Shown one piece after another: positions 1 to 11,752 of a DNA stretch of 64,000 bases (within the stretch, counting starts at the first letter, position 1; each line of letters starts with the position of its first letter). A program made the translations under genes and the position numbers. The DNA comes from Kalmusia sp. IMI 367209 (taxonomy: Eukaryota > Ascomycota > Dothideomycetes > Pleosporales > Didymosphaeriaceae), in NCBI GenBank assembly GCA_027946365.1, contig JAPEUQ010000014.1, positions 434,001 through 498,000 of the forward strand. The letters run 5' to 3'. Below the pieces are notes generated by a model that searched no databases, was not told the origin of the DNA, and saw only the letters and a list, made by a program, of their open reading frames with translations.

Positions 1-409
1 CCTGAGAGCGCCGGGATACGGCGAAGATCCGAGCACCAGTACGCCTCCTCTGGTGTTAAGCAAGCCTAAGTCTGAAGCGTAAATAACTGAGTACATCTAA
101 TATAACTGCCTCCGCTGCCCCACTTTTATTCATTGAGCGTGTCCCCTAGTGCCGTTCTGTTACCCCAGAATAGTCAATTCACGTATAATGGCAAAACATG
201 AAATATACACGACGAAGCATAGGTGACCGTGCGCGCGTCTATATTTGGTGTAGAACAACCAATTAACTTATGTACCGTATTTAGCTCGATTGTCAACGTT
301 CGGCCTAGGGGCGAGACTGTCGACTCATGATTGGAAAGGGACTTTAATGTTTTGTCTTGCATTGATGCTCTAGTATCTTAGGGCTCTACTGATACGCATC
401 AGTTGATCA
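1..409. other. Intergenic, nothing recognised
   Basis: This stretch at the window edge has no reading frame with coding character and no recognisable RNA gene. It lies downstream of the minus-strand amidohydrolase that ends at 410, so part of it is probably that gene's 3' UTR. Confidence 0.5.
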
Positions 410-1542
410 TCATTCCTCAAGTGGAAGTTTAAAGAGTCTGATGGCGTTCTTTCGAGCGACAGCTTCCTTTTGGTCTTCTGGCAAATCGACCGACTTCCAC
501 CAGTTTTGACCTTCCTCGACTGTCTCGTATGGAGTATCTGTTGGAAAGTGAGTATTTCCTCATCTCCAAGTTTTACGACATCAACTCACCAATAGCATAT
601 AGACACCTGTTTAAACCAATCTCTTCTATGCAATACTTCAAGCCCCGTGTATTGTAATTACCCGACGTGGTGATGTTCACATTATGGGTCCAGTAGTAAC
701 TATAGTCCTGCTTCATGGGTCGTGAGCCGCGTTTAAAAGGATGATTTATCCAGTGGCTCGCTCTCCACAGATTGAAAGGAACACTGAATCAAGAATATTA
801 GTATGAGTTGCTCGGATAAGTCCAATTTTACTAACCCTTCTCCAAGATGTCCGGCGACAATCTGTACTTTTGGGAAGCGATCGAAGATGCCCGAGGAACA
901 GATCGCATACAAGTGCCAACTCAGATCCAGATGGAACTGCACACCGGCACCAAGCAAATGCTTCCGATCGCCGTATTTGGTACCCGCTTTCAAGTCCTGT
1001 GGTATCGCATACCGAGGATGGAAGTATATTGGTACATCCAGCTCTTGCACTGTCTCCCAGAACGGATCGTACTCTGGTGTGTCGAAGTAAATCTTCTCCT
1101 CTGCCTCTGGGCCTTTGGACTGGAAATCGTTGACCAGCCCGCCAAACATACCTAGCTTCGTGACTGCTCTTCTCAGTTCGTCGGCTGCATCCTTTGCGTT
1201 ATGCATCGATAGTGCCGCCAGCGCACCGAATCTCTTGGGGTTCTTCTTTACTTCTCCCGCGAGATAGTCGTTTGCGACTTGCGCGACGTTCTTCGCGTTA
1301 TCGGGGTCAGCCTCGCCTTGTGCGCCCGGCGAGGTCAGCGAAAGCAACATATACTCGACGCCATGCTCATCCATGTTCTTGAGACGTTCATCGTGAATGT
1401 CTAGAAGTCGCTTTTCGTGAGCCGAGAGTCCAGTCGAAGGGTCGCTTCCTGGCCGCATGAGATTCTGGAACTGCGCGAAGGAATGCGCTTCGACCCCAGC
1501 CAGGTCAATGATAGCCTCTTCAACCGCTATCGTGCCTTTCAT
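410..1542 (-). CDS. Amidohydrolase of the 2,3-dihydroxybenzoate decarboxylase / ACMSD family
   Basis: Three exons on the minus strand (1542-836, 783-590, 537-410) join in phase to give 342 residues, a usual length for fungal dihydroxybenzoate decarboxylases. The start is the ATG at 1542, which opens MKGTIAVEEA; the longer upstream frame is not family-like. Likely metal and active-site residues are E8 in the N-terminal VEEA, H175 in PIYFHPRY, H232 in VAGHLGEG and D301 in YAIDTPYE. The Asp codon is split by the second intron. Family members carry out non-oxidative decarboxylation of hydroxybenzoates in the cytosol. The substrate cannot be read from sequence; gamma-resorcylate or another hydroxybenzoate is possible. 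It is divergent from an aromatic-cleaving oxygenase at 2046. Confidence 0.85.
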
Positions 1543-2045
1543 TTTCGATTGTGTATCTTCGAAGGTGTCCAGTGTATAATTGTATAGGTCGGTGGTATGC
1601 AGGAGGCATAAGGGACAGTGTACAAGTAAAGTGAGTGCGCTGATGCTTCTCCATATTCGCATGGATGGACTCTGCACACAATGTAAGCTAATGCCGATCC
1701 GTCCCCGCTGGCTCTACTTTCGTGCATGGCGCTATGCAGGCGCTAAGAAACTGTGTAAGCTAACATCAATCGCAGTGATCACGGCTCGATGTCGCCGACC
1801 CCACAGGGTACGCGCCACCTATATCGGTTCTATCAATCCGGCATACATTCACGACGAACTACCCCGCGCGCTACCCGTTCCCCACATGGCCCGGATTTGA
1901 CTGGATGCCTTGCATAGAGAAAGGGACCGTACATCCTATCACACTACATGCATTCCAAATGTCCTTTTGCACTGCTTCGAACAAATTATAAGATTTTCTA
2001 GCGAGAAGATACCAACTGCTGACGCTGACAGCACTGGTTTCAATC
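1543..2045. promoter_or_regulatory. Shared divergent promoter region
   Basis: About 500 bp separate the start codons of the decarboxylase-like gene (minus) and the stilbene/carotenoid oxygenase (plus). It holds both promoters and both 5' UTRs. No coding frame of substance is present. Co-regulation is inferred from the arrangement only; I could not pick out a specific operator. Confidence 0.5.
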
Positions 2046-3837
2046 ATGGCACACATCTTCTCACTCGCTGCTCCACCACCGCCAGCATACCACGAGGGCA
2101 ATCAATCTGGCGACCAGGTGAAGTTTCCAGACACTGGGTTTTTTCAAGGTTTCAATAAACCATCGCGTTTGGAGGCGGATATTTTCGAGTGCGAAACAAC
2201 GGGCTCAATACCAAAAGACATCAATGGAACATTCTATCGCGTACAGCCAGATCATCAGTTCCCACCCCTCTTCGAGGAAGACATACACTTCAATGGCGAC
2301 GGCTCGGTATCAGCATTCAAATTTGAAAATGGGCATGTTGACTTCAAGCAACGATTTGTGCATACCGATCGCTTCAAGGCAGAGAGAGCGGCGCGAAGGT
2401 CCCTTCTGGGGAAGTACCGAAATCCGTACACCGACAATGAGATGGTCAAAGGCATCATAAGGACCGCTTCAAATACCAACATTATTTTCTGGCGAGGCGT
2501 CCTACTAGCAACTAAAGAAGATGGACCACCCTTCGCCATGGACCCTACGACTTTGGAGACCATCGGCAGGTACGACTTCGATGGCCAGGTGCTGTCCCCC
2601 ACGTTCACAGCGCATCCAAAATTCGATCCTGATACAGGTGAAATGGTTTGCTTTGGATATGAAGCTGGTGATAATGGACACGATGCCAGTTGCGACATTG
2701 TTGTTTATACCATTGACAAGGACGGAAAGAAGACGGAAGAGTGTTGGTACAAAGCACCTTTCTGCGGCATGATACACGACTGCGCTCTCACAAAGAACTA
2801 CCTCATTCTACCTTTGACACCAATTAAAGTGAATGAAGAGCGTTTGAAGAAAGGTGGGAACAAATTTGCATGGGACCCGAATGAAGACCAGTGGTATGGT
2901 ATTGTGCCCCGTCGCAACGGCAAGCCAGAGGACATCGTGTGGCTTCGCGCAGATAATGGTACAAATTCCCTTGATAACATTTTGTAGATATATCTTTCTT
3001 ACTCTCACAGGCTTCCATGGCCACGTCGCAGGCAGCTACGAAGACGAGGATGGCAACATCGTTTGCGACCTTACCGTTGCCTCCGACAACGTCTTCTTCT
3101 TCTTCCCTCCCGACAATCCAACCCCGACACCCACAACCCTCCTCCAACGCAACAAGCTCGTCTCCGACACCTACCGCTGGGTCTTTGACCCCAAGTCGCC
3201 GACCAACACACGCGTTAAGCCAGCCCGCATCTACGGCATTAATGGTGAATTCTCTCGTATCGATGACCGCATCCTAACCAAAAAGTACAATCATTTCTGG
3301 CAATGCAATATCGACCCCACGAAGCCCTACGACTTCCAAAAATGCGGACCTCCAGCTGGCGGCCTTTTCAACGTCATCGGACACTACGAGTGGGACACCG
3401 GCAAGAAAGATACATGGTGGGCCGGCCCAACATGCACCTTTCAAGAACCAATTTTCGTACCCAAAGCCGGCTCCACTGTCGAAGGCGAGGGCTATCTGAT
3501 GGCGTTGCTCAATCACCTCGACGTTCTACGCAACGATATCCTGATCTTCGATGCGCAGAATTTGGCTCAAGGCCCGCTTGCGGCAGTGCATTTGCCGGTC
3601 AAGTTGCGGCTGGGGTTACATGGAAATTTCATTGAGAAGAGGGAGGTAGATGAGTGGAAGGAGAGGCGGACAGCAGGGGGTGAGATTGGGCCGGCGGTTG
3701 CAGCAAAAGAGGCACTACCTTGGCAGAAGAGAATGGTAGAGAGAGGAGAATTGGGGGGAAGCGTGGGGGTATTGAATCAGATGACTGGGAAGGAAAATGG
3801 GGTGGCGAACGGTGCGAATGGGTTGAATGGGCATTAA
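2046..3837 (+). CDS. Carotenoid cleavage / lignostilbene dioxygenase family protein
   Basis: Exons 2046-2958 and 3011-3837 (GT-AG intron, phase kept) encode 579 residues of the RPE65/carotenoid oxygenase family. Four His that would bind the catalytic iron are visible: H190 in [15 protein letters not shown]244 in [12 protein letters not shown]307 or H309 in [13 protein letters not shown], and H508 in [10 protein letters not shown]. There is no signal peptide or membrane segment, so it is probably cytosolic. The sequence looks closer to the fungal stilbene-cleaving type (Neurospora CAO-1 class) than to torulene or beta-carotene oxygenases, but that is a judgement from memory. Stilbene cleavage would release hydroxybenzaldehydes, which fits the divergent decarboxylase. 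The C-terminus is Asn/Gly-rich. Confidence 0.85.
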
Positions 3838-4077
3838 TGGTCAATTTTCGGGGGTACTACATCTATTTAGCACATATATACTTCTAGAAGCATATTATTG
3901 ACGAACATATGGACAGACCACATAAAGTTGTCTTCTCCGCAGCGTGGTAAGCAATAATTACATAATCAACGGCAATGCTTTCCTTGCAGATCCTCGATAC
4001 CTACCCCACCTCACAACCACAACCAGTGTATACCAACCTTCATTTGGCTACAACGTTACTCCAAAGTTTCTCTCAAG

Positions 4078-5692
4078 ATGATGTTCCCTTTGACAAAGCT
4101 ACCCGAAGAGCTCATATCGACTGTCGCTTCGCACATCTCAGCTCGTGGCGATCTATTCAACTTTGCTCTTGCCTCTAGGCAGCTACATCGTATCGCGAAC
4201 CCGCACTTATACCGCCACATTGCGCTCTTTCTAGGCAGTGAATTCGGAGTCTGTGAACGTTTGCATTCGCTCGTCATCCAATTGCTACAACGAGCGGACG
4301 TTGCTACCTTTGTTCAATACCTCCATATTCGCGGGAAATGGGCGAATAGTTGGGGTGACGGCAAGGAGAAAGCGATCGATGAATTGCACCCTATTCTAAA
4401 AGCTGGCATTGAGAAACTTACGCCAGATCGGAAAAATAGGTCTTGGACAGACAACGTCGTCGGATGGGGCAAAGAGGAGGCACTCGTTGCGGTTCTGTTA
4501 CATATCGTGCCCAACTTGCGAACGCTTGACATGAGCATTCCGGATGAGCCAGGTATGCATTATAGATGGCTCTTGAGGGAAGTGGCATTCGAACCCCCTC
4601 GGCTACTTCCCAATTTGAAAGAGCTAGTCCTTATTAACAATCTTGGTGTTTGGTCTGTCCCCGAGTTGGAGTCTTTCCTTCCATTTTTACTGTTGCCGAA
4701 GCTAAAACGCGCTTTTTTCTACTTCAAGAACGATTGGAATGACGCATGGTCTGATTTGGGCGATCAAGAATACACTGCTTTAGCTACAGACACTGTTACC
4801 TCGGTGAAGAATCAAAGATTGTCGCACAGTGGACCCACATCTTCACTAGAGCACTTGGAAATCAGAGAAGGCTCCGGAGATATTACTAATCCACTCAAGC
4901 TTATTGGCACCTGCGAGGTAAGTAGTCATCGGCATTCTGAGCTAGCGGAGACCATTGTACTGATTTCGTTCTCGTCGCGAATAGGTCCTTCGCACGTTTG
5001 CCTTTGACGTACGCAAAGGCTGGCAAGTCACGCATCCTGCCTTTTACAGCTCTCTAGTATCAGCACTGTCCATACACGCGGACACCTTAACAGCACTCTA
5101 TCTTGGAGACGATTATGAGTATCTCGCTGACGAGGCCACACGCGTCATTCCTTTAAGCTTCCACGAGCTCGTCAATCTCAAGCACCTCGCAATCCCCGCT
5201 TGCGGATTTCTTCATTACTCTGAACACATTCATGCTCAATCCCTGTCCGATGATCGCATGCGGGATAGGTTTCCTCCCAGCCTCCGGAAATTAGTTCTCT
5301 TCTTCCACAAGATGGATGAACATCACACCCTGCCACTTCTACAACACTATCTCAGCGCTGAGCCTCTTATAATACCGTACTTGCAGGAACTAATCGTACA
5401 TTGCCATACGCCTGAATCAATGTATGCGTGGCTGCGCCAGCCAACCCAGCAACGCCGCATACAGCTCCGTATCTTCCGTAAGCTCAAAACTAAAGACGAC
5501 ATGTGGCTCGTCACACCGCTTTGGCGCTCGGTTGAAAGTGCCGATCAGCAGAGTACACAAGTCCAAATTCCTTTAGAGTATCCTTCACCTTCACTGGCTG
5601 AGATGATGATGCCCGTCGAAGAGTACGACCCTAGCGAAGAAGCGTGTGTCTTGAGTTTCGAAGAGGATATTGCGCAATCAAAGTGGGCTTAA
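4078..5692 (+). CDS. F-box protein with leucine-rich C-terminal part
   Basis: Two exons (4078-4917, 4985-5692) join in phase 0 to give 515 residues. The N-terminus, starting at LTKLPEELISTVASHI, is a fungal F-box: LPxEL, then helices ending near HRIANPHLYRHI. The rest resembles degenerate leucine-rich repeat segments often found in fungal F-box proteins (NLRTLDMSI, NLKELVLINN, SLRKLVLFF). Such proteins bind Skp1 and bring substrates to an SCF ubiquitin ligase; no substrate can be named. Two adjacent ATG codons (4078 and 4081) are possible starts. Nothing in the neighbourhood suggests a pathway. Confidence 0.75.
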
Positions 5693-6236
5693 ACAGACAA
5701 CGGAAGCTAAGGACACGACATTAGTTTCATGTCGTTGGCACCTATTTCTGAAAATGTATAGGCTAGGACGGATGAGCTAAGGAGTGCAGCTTCTATACAG
5801 CCATTTCCGCATAAAATGACAAGCCCTGCTCGTTACGTGCTTGAGAAGAGTAACCTGGGTACTATTTTGGTCTCCCCATACGGCTGTAGAATCTTGCTGC
5901 GTTGTGTTATCTTTCTAGAATACCTTCCCCGCACTTCTTTGACACCTCCATCACGCTACTTCAATATCGAGTCAGTGTTCTGTGCAACTTCTGCTCGTGC
6001 CTAGCCATTCACGTTTTTGCAATATATTAAATTGCGACGTCTCCATATTTTCCCGTGGGTGAGCTACTCTATTTATCCCTGTCTGCCGAATCCGTGCATA
6101 CGAACATGCACATACCGAACATCACGGCCTCCTCTTCGCATGCTGTCAAACCATCATTCCCTTCTTCGGTTCTTCAAGGCGAGTTTCCATAGCAAACACC
6201 TGCCTCACTATGCGATCATGACATTGCGCAGACGCC
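5693..6236. other. Intergenic
   Basis: This holds the 3' region of the F-box gene and the 5' region of the GT90 gene. Short frames here lack conserved character, and no RNA gene or repeat stands out. Confidence 0.5.
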
Positions 6237-7669
6237 ATGAAGCGTTTCTCCATCTCGGCTCTGCGTAGTTTGTTCTTGTCTTCTCTTGTCTTGACCCTGT
6301 GTGTGTTCGTGCTGTTCTACGAGGATGTCAATGTCCCTCTGCGAATCCATGATAATCTTGCTGCGCCAAGGCAGTTGCCTTTGGCAAGCTTCAACACGGG
6401 GAGTGCTCGGCCTATGACGGAACGCTTAGATTTGCAAGAGAAGCAATGCAGGGCAACTTTTCCAAAGCTGTTCGCGGATTTCGACAGTGTGATAGGAAGA
6501 AGCAAGTTCGTTCTAGAGAAAGACAGTGGAGACTACAAAGGTCTTGTACAAGGCAGGATCAAAGACAACAAGGTATCACGGCTTCAGCATTCCCATACCC
6601 TTCCTGCAAAGCTTGAATAGAACTCAATGCTAACGCTCCCTAGCTATACATCCTAACTACTGCTCCCGACATTACCGATCAAATCATCCACCAACGCACA
6701 GCCGTCCTCTCACAACTATACCGCGCGCTCACCACCTCACCTACCTCTCTCCCAGATACCCCCTTCGCCTTCGTAGTAAACGACAACCCCAGGAACAACT
6801 CCTGGGCCTTCGCGCGCCCCAACAAGCAGAGTGACTACAATGTCTGGCTCATGCCGTCCTTCGCCTTTTGGTCCTGGCCCGGCGCGACGCTCGGCGCCTT
6901 CGACGACGTCCTCGCGCGCATCAACCACGTGGAGGGATCCACGTCCTGGGAAAAGAAGACGGACAAAGTGGTTTGGCGCGGCACACCGTGGTTCAACCCG
7001 CTGGGCCACCCGACGCTGCGACAAGACTTACTCAAAGCGGCGCGGCGAATGGATTGGGCGGATGTCGAGGCACTGAACAAGAGCTCCGACAACGACAACG
7101 CGCTCACCATTGAAGATTTCTGCAGGTACAAATACATTGTGTATACAGAGGGCGTGACGTACAGCGGGCGACTACCCTACCATCAAGCGTGCGAGAGCGT
7201 GCTGATCACGCCGCCGCTCACGTACCTTACGCACACAGCGTGGGTTATGCGACCTATTCTGGCGAACGACCTCTTGAATGCGTTTGACCGCGCTCGCCCT
7301 CTGCCCAAGTTGCGCGTAGATGATAGTCCTCCGCAGCCGCTCCTCCCCACCGTCCGCGATTGGCGCGCCGCAAACGCGATATATATCTCGCCCAAGTTCT
7401 CGGACCTGGAGGAAGTGGTCATGTTCCTACGCGGGCACCCTGAGGTTGCGCGACGCATTGCGCGGAATCAGCGTGAGGCGGCGGTGAAGGCAGGGTACTT
7501 GAGCGGTGCGGCAGAGACGTGTTATTGGCGGGCGTTGGTGAGAACGTGGGCAAGTAGCACGGTGGCGAGCAACAATTGGGCGGGCGAAGAGGGTGAGAGG
7601 TTTGAAACGTGGATGTTGAGGCAGGTGACTGAGCCGAGAGGAGGGGCGCATGGAAGGGATGGTGGATAA
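6237..7669 (+). CDS. GT90 / CAP10-type glycosyltransferase
   Basis: Exons 6237-6572 and 6644-7669 join in phase 0 to give 453 residues. Residues 4-28 form a single hydrophobic helix after MKR, the arrangement of a type II Golgi membrane protein. The luminal part has GT90 (CAP10/KDELC/POGLUT-like) features: VVWRGTPWFNPLGHPTLR, a KYIVYTEGVTYSGRLPYH segment, and CESVLITPPL before a W-containing stretch. Fungal family members add sugars, classically xylose, to capsule or wall glycans and glycoproteins; donor and acceptor are unknown here. The protein is shorter than many family members but has the central motifs. The C-terminus ends in a Gly-rich tail. Confidence 0.8.
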
Positions 7670-8056
7670 GGGTGAGGGTGAGGGTGAGAAGCGACGAGCA
7701 GCCGTAGTGGTCGAGGTTCTTATAATAGCTTAGAAGATAGTACTGTGGTAGTTAAAGATGAGGACTTTGGTTACAGCCGTTGCTTTGTGGAAGCATTGCA
7801 TAACAACCTGGGCGACAGGCAAGACATGGGTGGTAGCAGCTATCGTTCTCCACAAAGAGGCATCAAGGCAGCAGCAGTAGTAGAGCGAAGCAGACCAAGG
7901 CAAAAATTCACAAGAAGGGAAAGAGTGAAGAGAGTAAGCTGATGTTGAACCCATTACATTCATGTCTCATTGAAGTGCTGATGCCATGTCCATACCAACT
8001 TCCAAACCAAACCAAGTACCAACCACCAAAGACCAGAGACCGAAGACCAAAGACAG

Positions 8057-8092
8057 TTCCTTCCTTCCTTCCATCCATCCATCCATCCATCC
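8057..8092. repeat. TTCC/ATCC tetranucleotide microsatellite
   Basis: Perfect runs of TTCC pass into runs of CATC over about 36 bases. This is ordinary slippage-prone simple sequence with no coding frame across it. Confidence 0.95.
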
Positions 8093-8394
8093 AAACCACA
8101 AACCACAAACACCGCGCACATCAGGTCGAAGCAGGACTAGGCACTCGACTGCGGGCACCAACCAGTCCAGTCGTCAGGTGTTCAGGCAGGCCAGGCACGA
8201 AGCCCTCAGATTCCACACGACCCTACTAACCATGACAGTCGGTCCAGTATGTGCGCCATGACCAGCGATGATTTACAAGCCCAAGGCTAAACATCCGAGG
8301 CGAAAACAGTCACTGCAACGGTGCCTGATGTGCGATCCTCCTCTTGACCAGTTCCATCCATCCAAACCGAAGTCGAGTCCATGATGAGGTATGT

Positions 8395-8480
8395 CGATGA
8401 AGGTTGTTGAAGAAGGTTGTTGAAGGATGTTGATGAAGGATGTTGACGAAGGATGTTGACGAAGGATGTTGAAGGTCGAT
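8395..8480. repeat. Minisatellite, unit about 13 bp (GAAGGATGTTGAC)
   Basis: Six or so imperfect copies of GAAGGATGTTGAC and its variants lie in tandem. They pass on the right into a further GA/TG-rich purine-biased stretch to about 8.85 kb. It is most likely non-coding; the frames across it are open only because of the repeat. Confidence 0.85.
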
Positions 8481-11400
8481 GGACATTGAAGGATGACGTG
8501 ATGTGAAGTCAAGTGAAGTGAGGTGAGGTACAATGACCAAGGCCGAAGTGATGTTCGACTGGAACAAGTCAGCAGAAGAGAGACATCAAGACGAAGGAAG
8601 ATCAAACCATATGAGACTGGTGTCGAAGTCATCATGAAGTGATGGAAGGTTGAGACGATGTCGACATGGTGTGTGTGACTCAAGGTGGTTGACCCGAGGT
8701 GGGATGAAGGTTGGACCGATGTGACATATTGATGTGAGGATGGGATGACGTCTAAAGTGAAGTCATCTGAAGTGACTTGAAGCTGAGCTGAACGCTTGAA
8801 TGGTAGTTGAAGACTAGGTGGGGAGAAGAGGGTAAGGTCTGGCCGGGCGGGCGGGCGCTATATATACCCTGGAACGCTAGCGAGCGCTCCAACGTTGATC
8901 CGGGGGGCCCCAGCGTTATGTTAAACCTGTTTCAGTATGCTAAACGAGGTTAGCCGAGCAGATCAGGCGCCAGTTGCACTGGTGAAGTGAACTGTCGAGC
9001 TTCGGGACAGAGGGAAGGCAGCAAGCCAAATTCTGTTTGGGTAGATGATAATAATGAGTACATTGAGAGACGCATAATTCTATGGGCTATGTTTTGTAGA
9101 TTGAAATTCAATGGTCGCGCTTTGGCGGCCGGGCTGTTGATTATCCTGCTTCTGTATACTTCAACTCAGATCAATGGACTTTGACGTGGTGATCTTGTGT
9201 CGCTGTATATAGCCTTTAAGAGCTTTTCAATTGATGATGATAAGTACGTAGATCCGCTCAAATGCGCGGCGCGGTACGAAGGCGAGATGTTTACCGCAGG
9301 TGCGGGCATGGGGTCAAGCACTCGATATACACTCACGAGTGTAGAAGCTAAGCTGAAGCCGTGGGCTGCACTGAGATAGTACCGCCGGTGTGTATGTATC
9401 CTTAAAGGAAATGTTGTAGCAAAGCCGTGTACTGTAGCCTGTCGCGATGGGAGAGCGAAGCGCGCCGGCAAACCGACACGTGAGTCCCTTGAGAGGGCGC
9501 TTGCACCATTGAGTCGCCCGTACAGTCCATGCGTTAATTGAATATGTGAGTATGAGCATAAGAATGTGACAGGCTTCCATACAAACTTCCATATGGAAGG
9601 CTCAAGTCAGCACGAGCTGCTGCTGTATCCTGTTGTCAATGTGTATCCGTCGCCGCACCCTCACAGCTCGTTGAGAGCAGGCCGTATTCTCGCAATGGCA
9701 TACGCGTACCCGAATATCACATAAAAAGCAAGACCAGTGCACTGCGTGTTCCGGTTGCCGTCGCAAGCTTAGTCGACGCACAAGAGGGCCGCGATCAGTT
9801 TCCGGCAGCGCTGTCCGTCCAACACTGAAGACTTGCTCGTAGATCTTCACAGCACCTCCAATTATATAAGAACAGCGGGCGAATATTTATCGAGAAAGGC
9901 GTACTCTTGAAAGCCGCGTGTGCGGCGGGCACAACGTCCAGCGTCCTTCCTGGCAGTGGTGAGATCGCGCACCTCCTGTTGGCTGACCACCTCACAAACA
10001 TCTCTGGCGCTATCAAAGAGCGTCCCCATGCTCAAATGGACGAATAGCATGTCTAGGGTGAGTGCCAGCCTCGCAATTCACACTCTTGGGCTGCCAGCGC
10101 AAGCGACGGACAGGCGCACCTTTCGCTATGACCCCGGCCGGAAACAACGTGTAGACCCTCAAGAACGTCACAAAAAGCATTCTAATGATAATATGAGAGA
10201 CATAGGTGAGTCTCGCTTCTCTTCGCCTCCAGCTCGTCCAGTAACCTCTGTCGCGGCTTACGCCACCGACTCACCCGCAGAAGCCAGCACCAAAACACCA
10301 CGCCCAAACATGCCGCCGCCTCTCAAAAGCTATCTATCGAAGCATAGAACGCGGCCTTGCGCCCACTACAGACACTGCGACACAATGGAGCGACGACCCA
10401 CGGGACGCGCCGAGCAGACGCGCTCGATAAAAGCCTCGCTACCAGCATCACAAAATCATCGGGACTGCTCAGCTACGCGCTCAAATCTCTCCGTTGGCAG
10501 ATCGCGGCGCATCTTGACCGTTCCAGCGCACTTGTGAGTCTCACTTCAGCTCTGCAGCAGAGACAAGCGTGTCTCACCTCGCCTCGCCGCAAAGACTCGC
10601 CGAGCACCAGAGCGCGCACTCTAGAGACGTAGTGTGAGTCTTGTCTTGTACCGCGTACAATTTACGTTTCTCCGGCTCGAGGGTATTCCCTTACCGGTTT
10701 TTACCGTTACTGCACACTCGTTGGGTTTTACAAGTCAAGTCAAGTCTGGTAAGTGAGACCTCCTTCGCCTGGCCATCATTCTTGAAGCACTCTTTAAAGC
10801 AGGCCGTTGATAGCGTTCTAGGAAGTCTCGGGCGACAAGGAGAGGAATAAGGCCCTTTGCGCCCTCGCCTGAAGCGAGCACTCGACCGGATCCACCGTTT
10901 CCTACGCGCCAGCTTACTTCCGGTATGCGCATCCGTTACGTCGATTCCGAATCTGCGGGTAACAACTCGGTACCGAACACGAGGAGGAGAGGAGAGGTGG
11001 CTCAGATGCGGTATGGTATAAGTCGAAGCTAGCAGGACGTAGTCTGGTGCTATTTGCATCTCAGGCGTACAAGGAGAACGAGGAGTAGGTGTCAGGCGTT
11101 GGTAGGCGATTGTGATGATATGAGGAATGAGATGTATTTGGACGAGAGCTCAAATCGCCTCTAGGAGTGGCCCGCAATATTGGCAATCGGGGGAGGATAG
11201 TGCCGACTCGACGTACGCGTTTGAAGCTGCTGTGCCGCGTCAGAAGGCTCCAGTGAACCTTGTGTCGTTGAGGGGCGGCCATGTTGAGATGTGGGTGAGA
11301 TACCTGATAGAGAACGAGCGGCGTGAGGTCGGGGTGTAGGGGCTGGAATTTTCGCTGCTATATCGCACTTAGATTGTCAACAACGACGTCTCGCTCGGTC

Positions 11401-11752
11401 TACCCGTCCTCTAACTTTAGGAGATTGAATACTTCGCGCATGCACGAGATAAAGTATTGGGAAAACGACCGCAGACAAAGTCAATAGGATGTTGATAATG
11501 ATGGTATCAGCCTAGAAGAAGAAAAAGAGTGCTTCCTACTGTACACAAGACCATGTTGAACCTCCCATGCAAAGCAGCAGCAGCAGCAACATCAAAGCCC
11601 GTAACAAAAGACGCTCAGCAAACGCGCAAAAAGACCAAAGCAGAAGCACCAGCACCGAAAAATTGCCCAATCTTGCCTTGCCTAGTATATATCCCCGTCA
11701 TGTAGATCGTTCCAAGTCGTTGTAGAACACTGCACGTGTGGAGGGGCGAGTG

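Larger units (their letters stand above)
7670..11752. other. Gene-poor stretch of about 4 kb
   Basis: I see no convincing gene. The left part (7.9-8.85 kb) is low-complexity and repeat-rich. The right part (9-11.3 kb) has normal composition but only short frames without recognisable domains. Four strong donor-like GTGAGT sites occur at 10058, 10206, 10534 and 10634, so a poorly conserved multi-exon gene or a spliced non-coding transcript is possible. The last few hundred bases before 11753 are probably the 3' UTR of the minus-strand transcription factor. Confidence 0.4.

Noticed and set aside
1..400. Telomere or subtelomeric repeat at the window edge
   Set aside because: No TTAGGG-type repeats and no subtelomeric helicase fragments are present.
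9920..10537. Open frame of about 205 codons on the plus strand
   Set aside because: No recognisable domain and unlikely composition; it runs across two donor-like sites. Kept only as a hint of a transcript.
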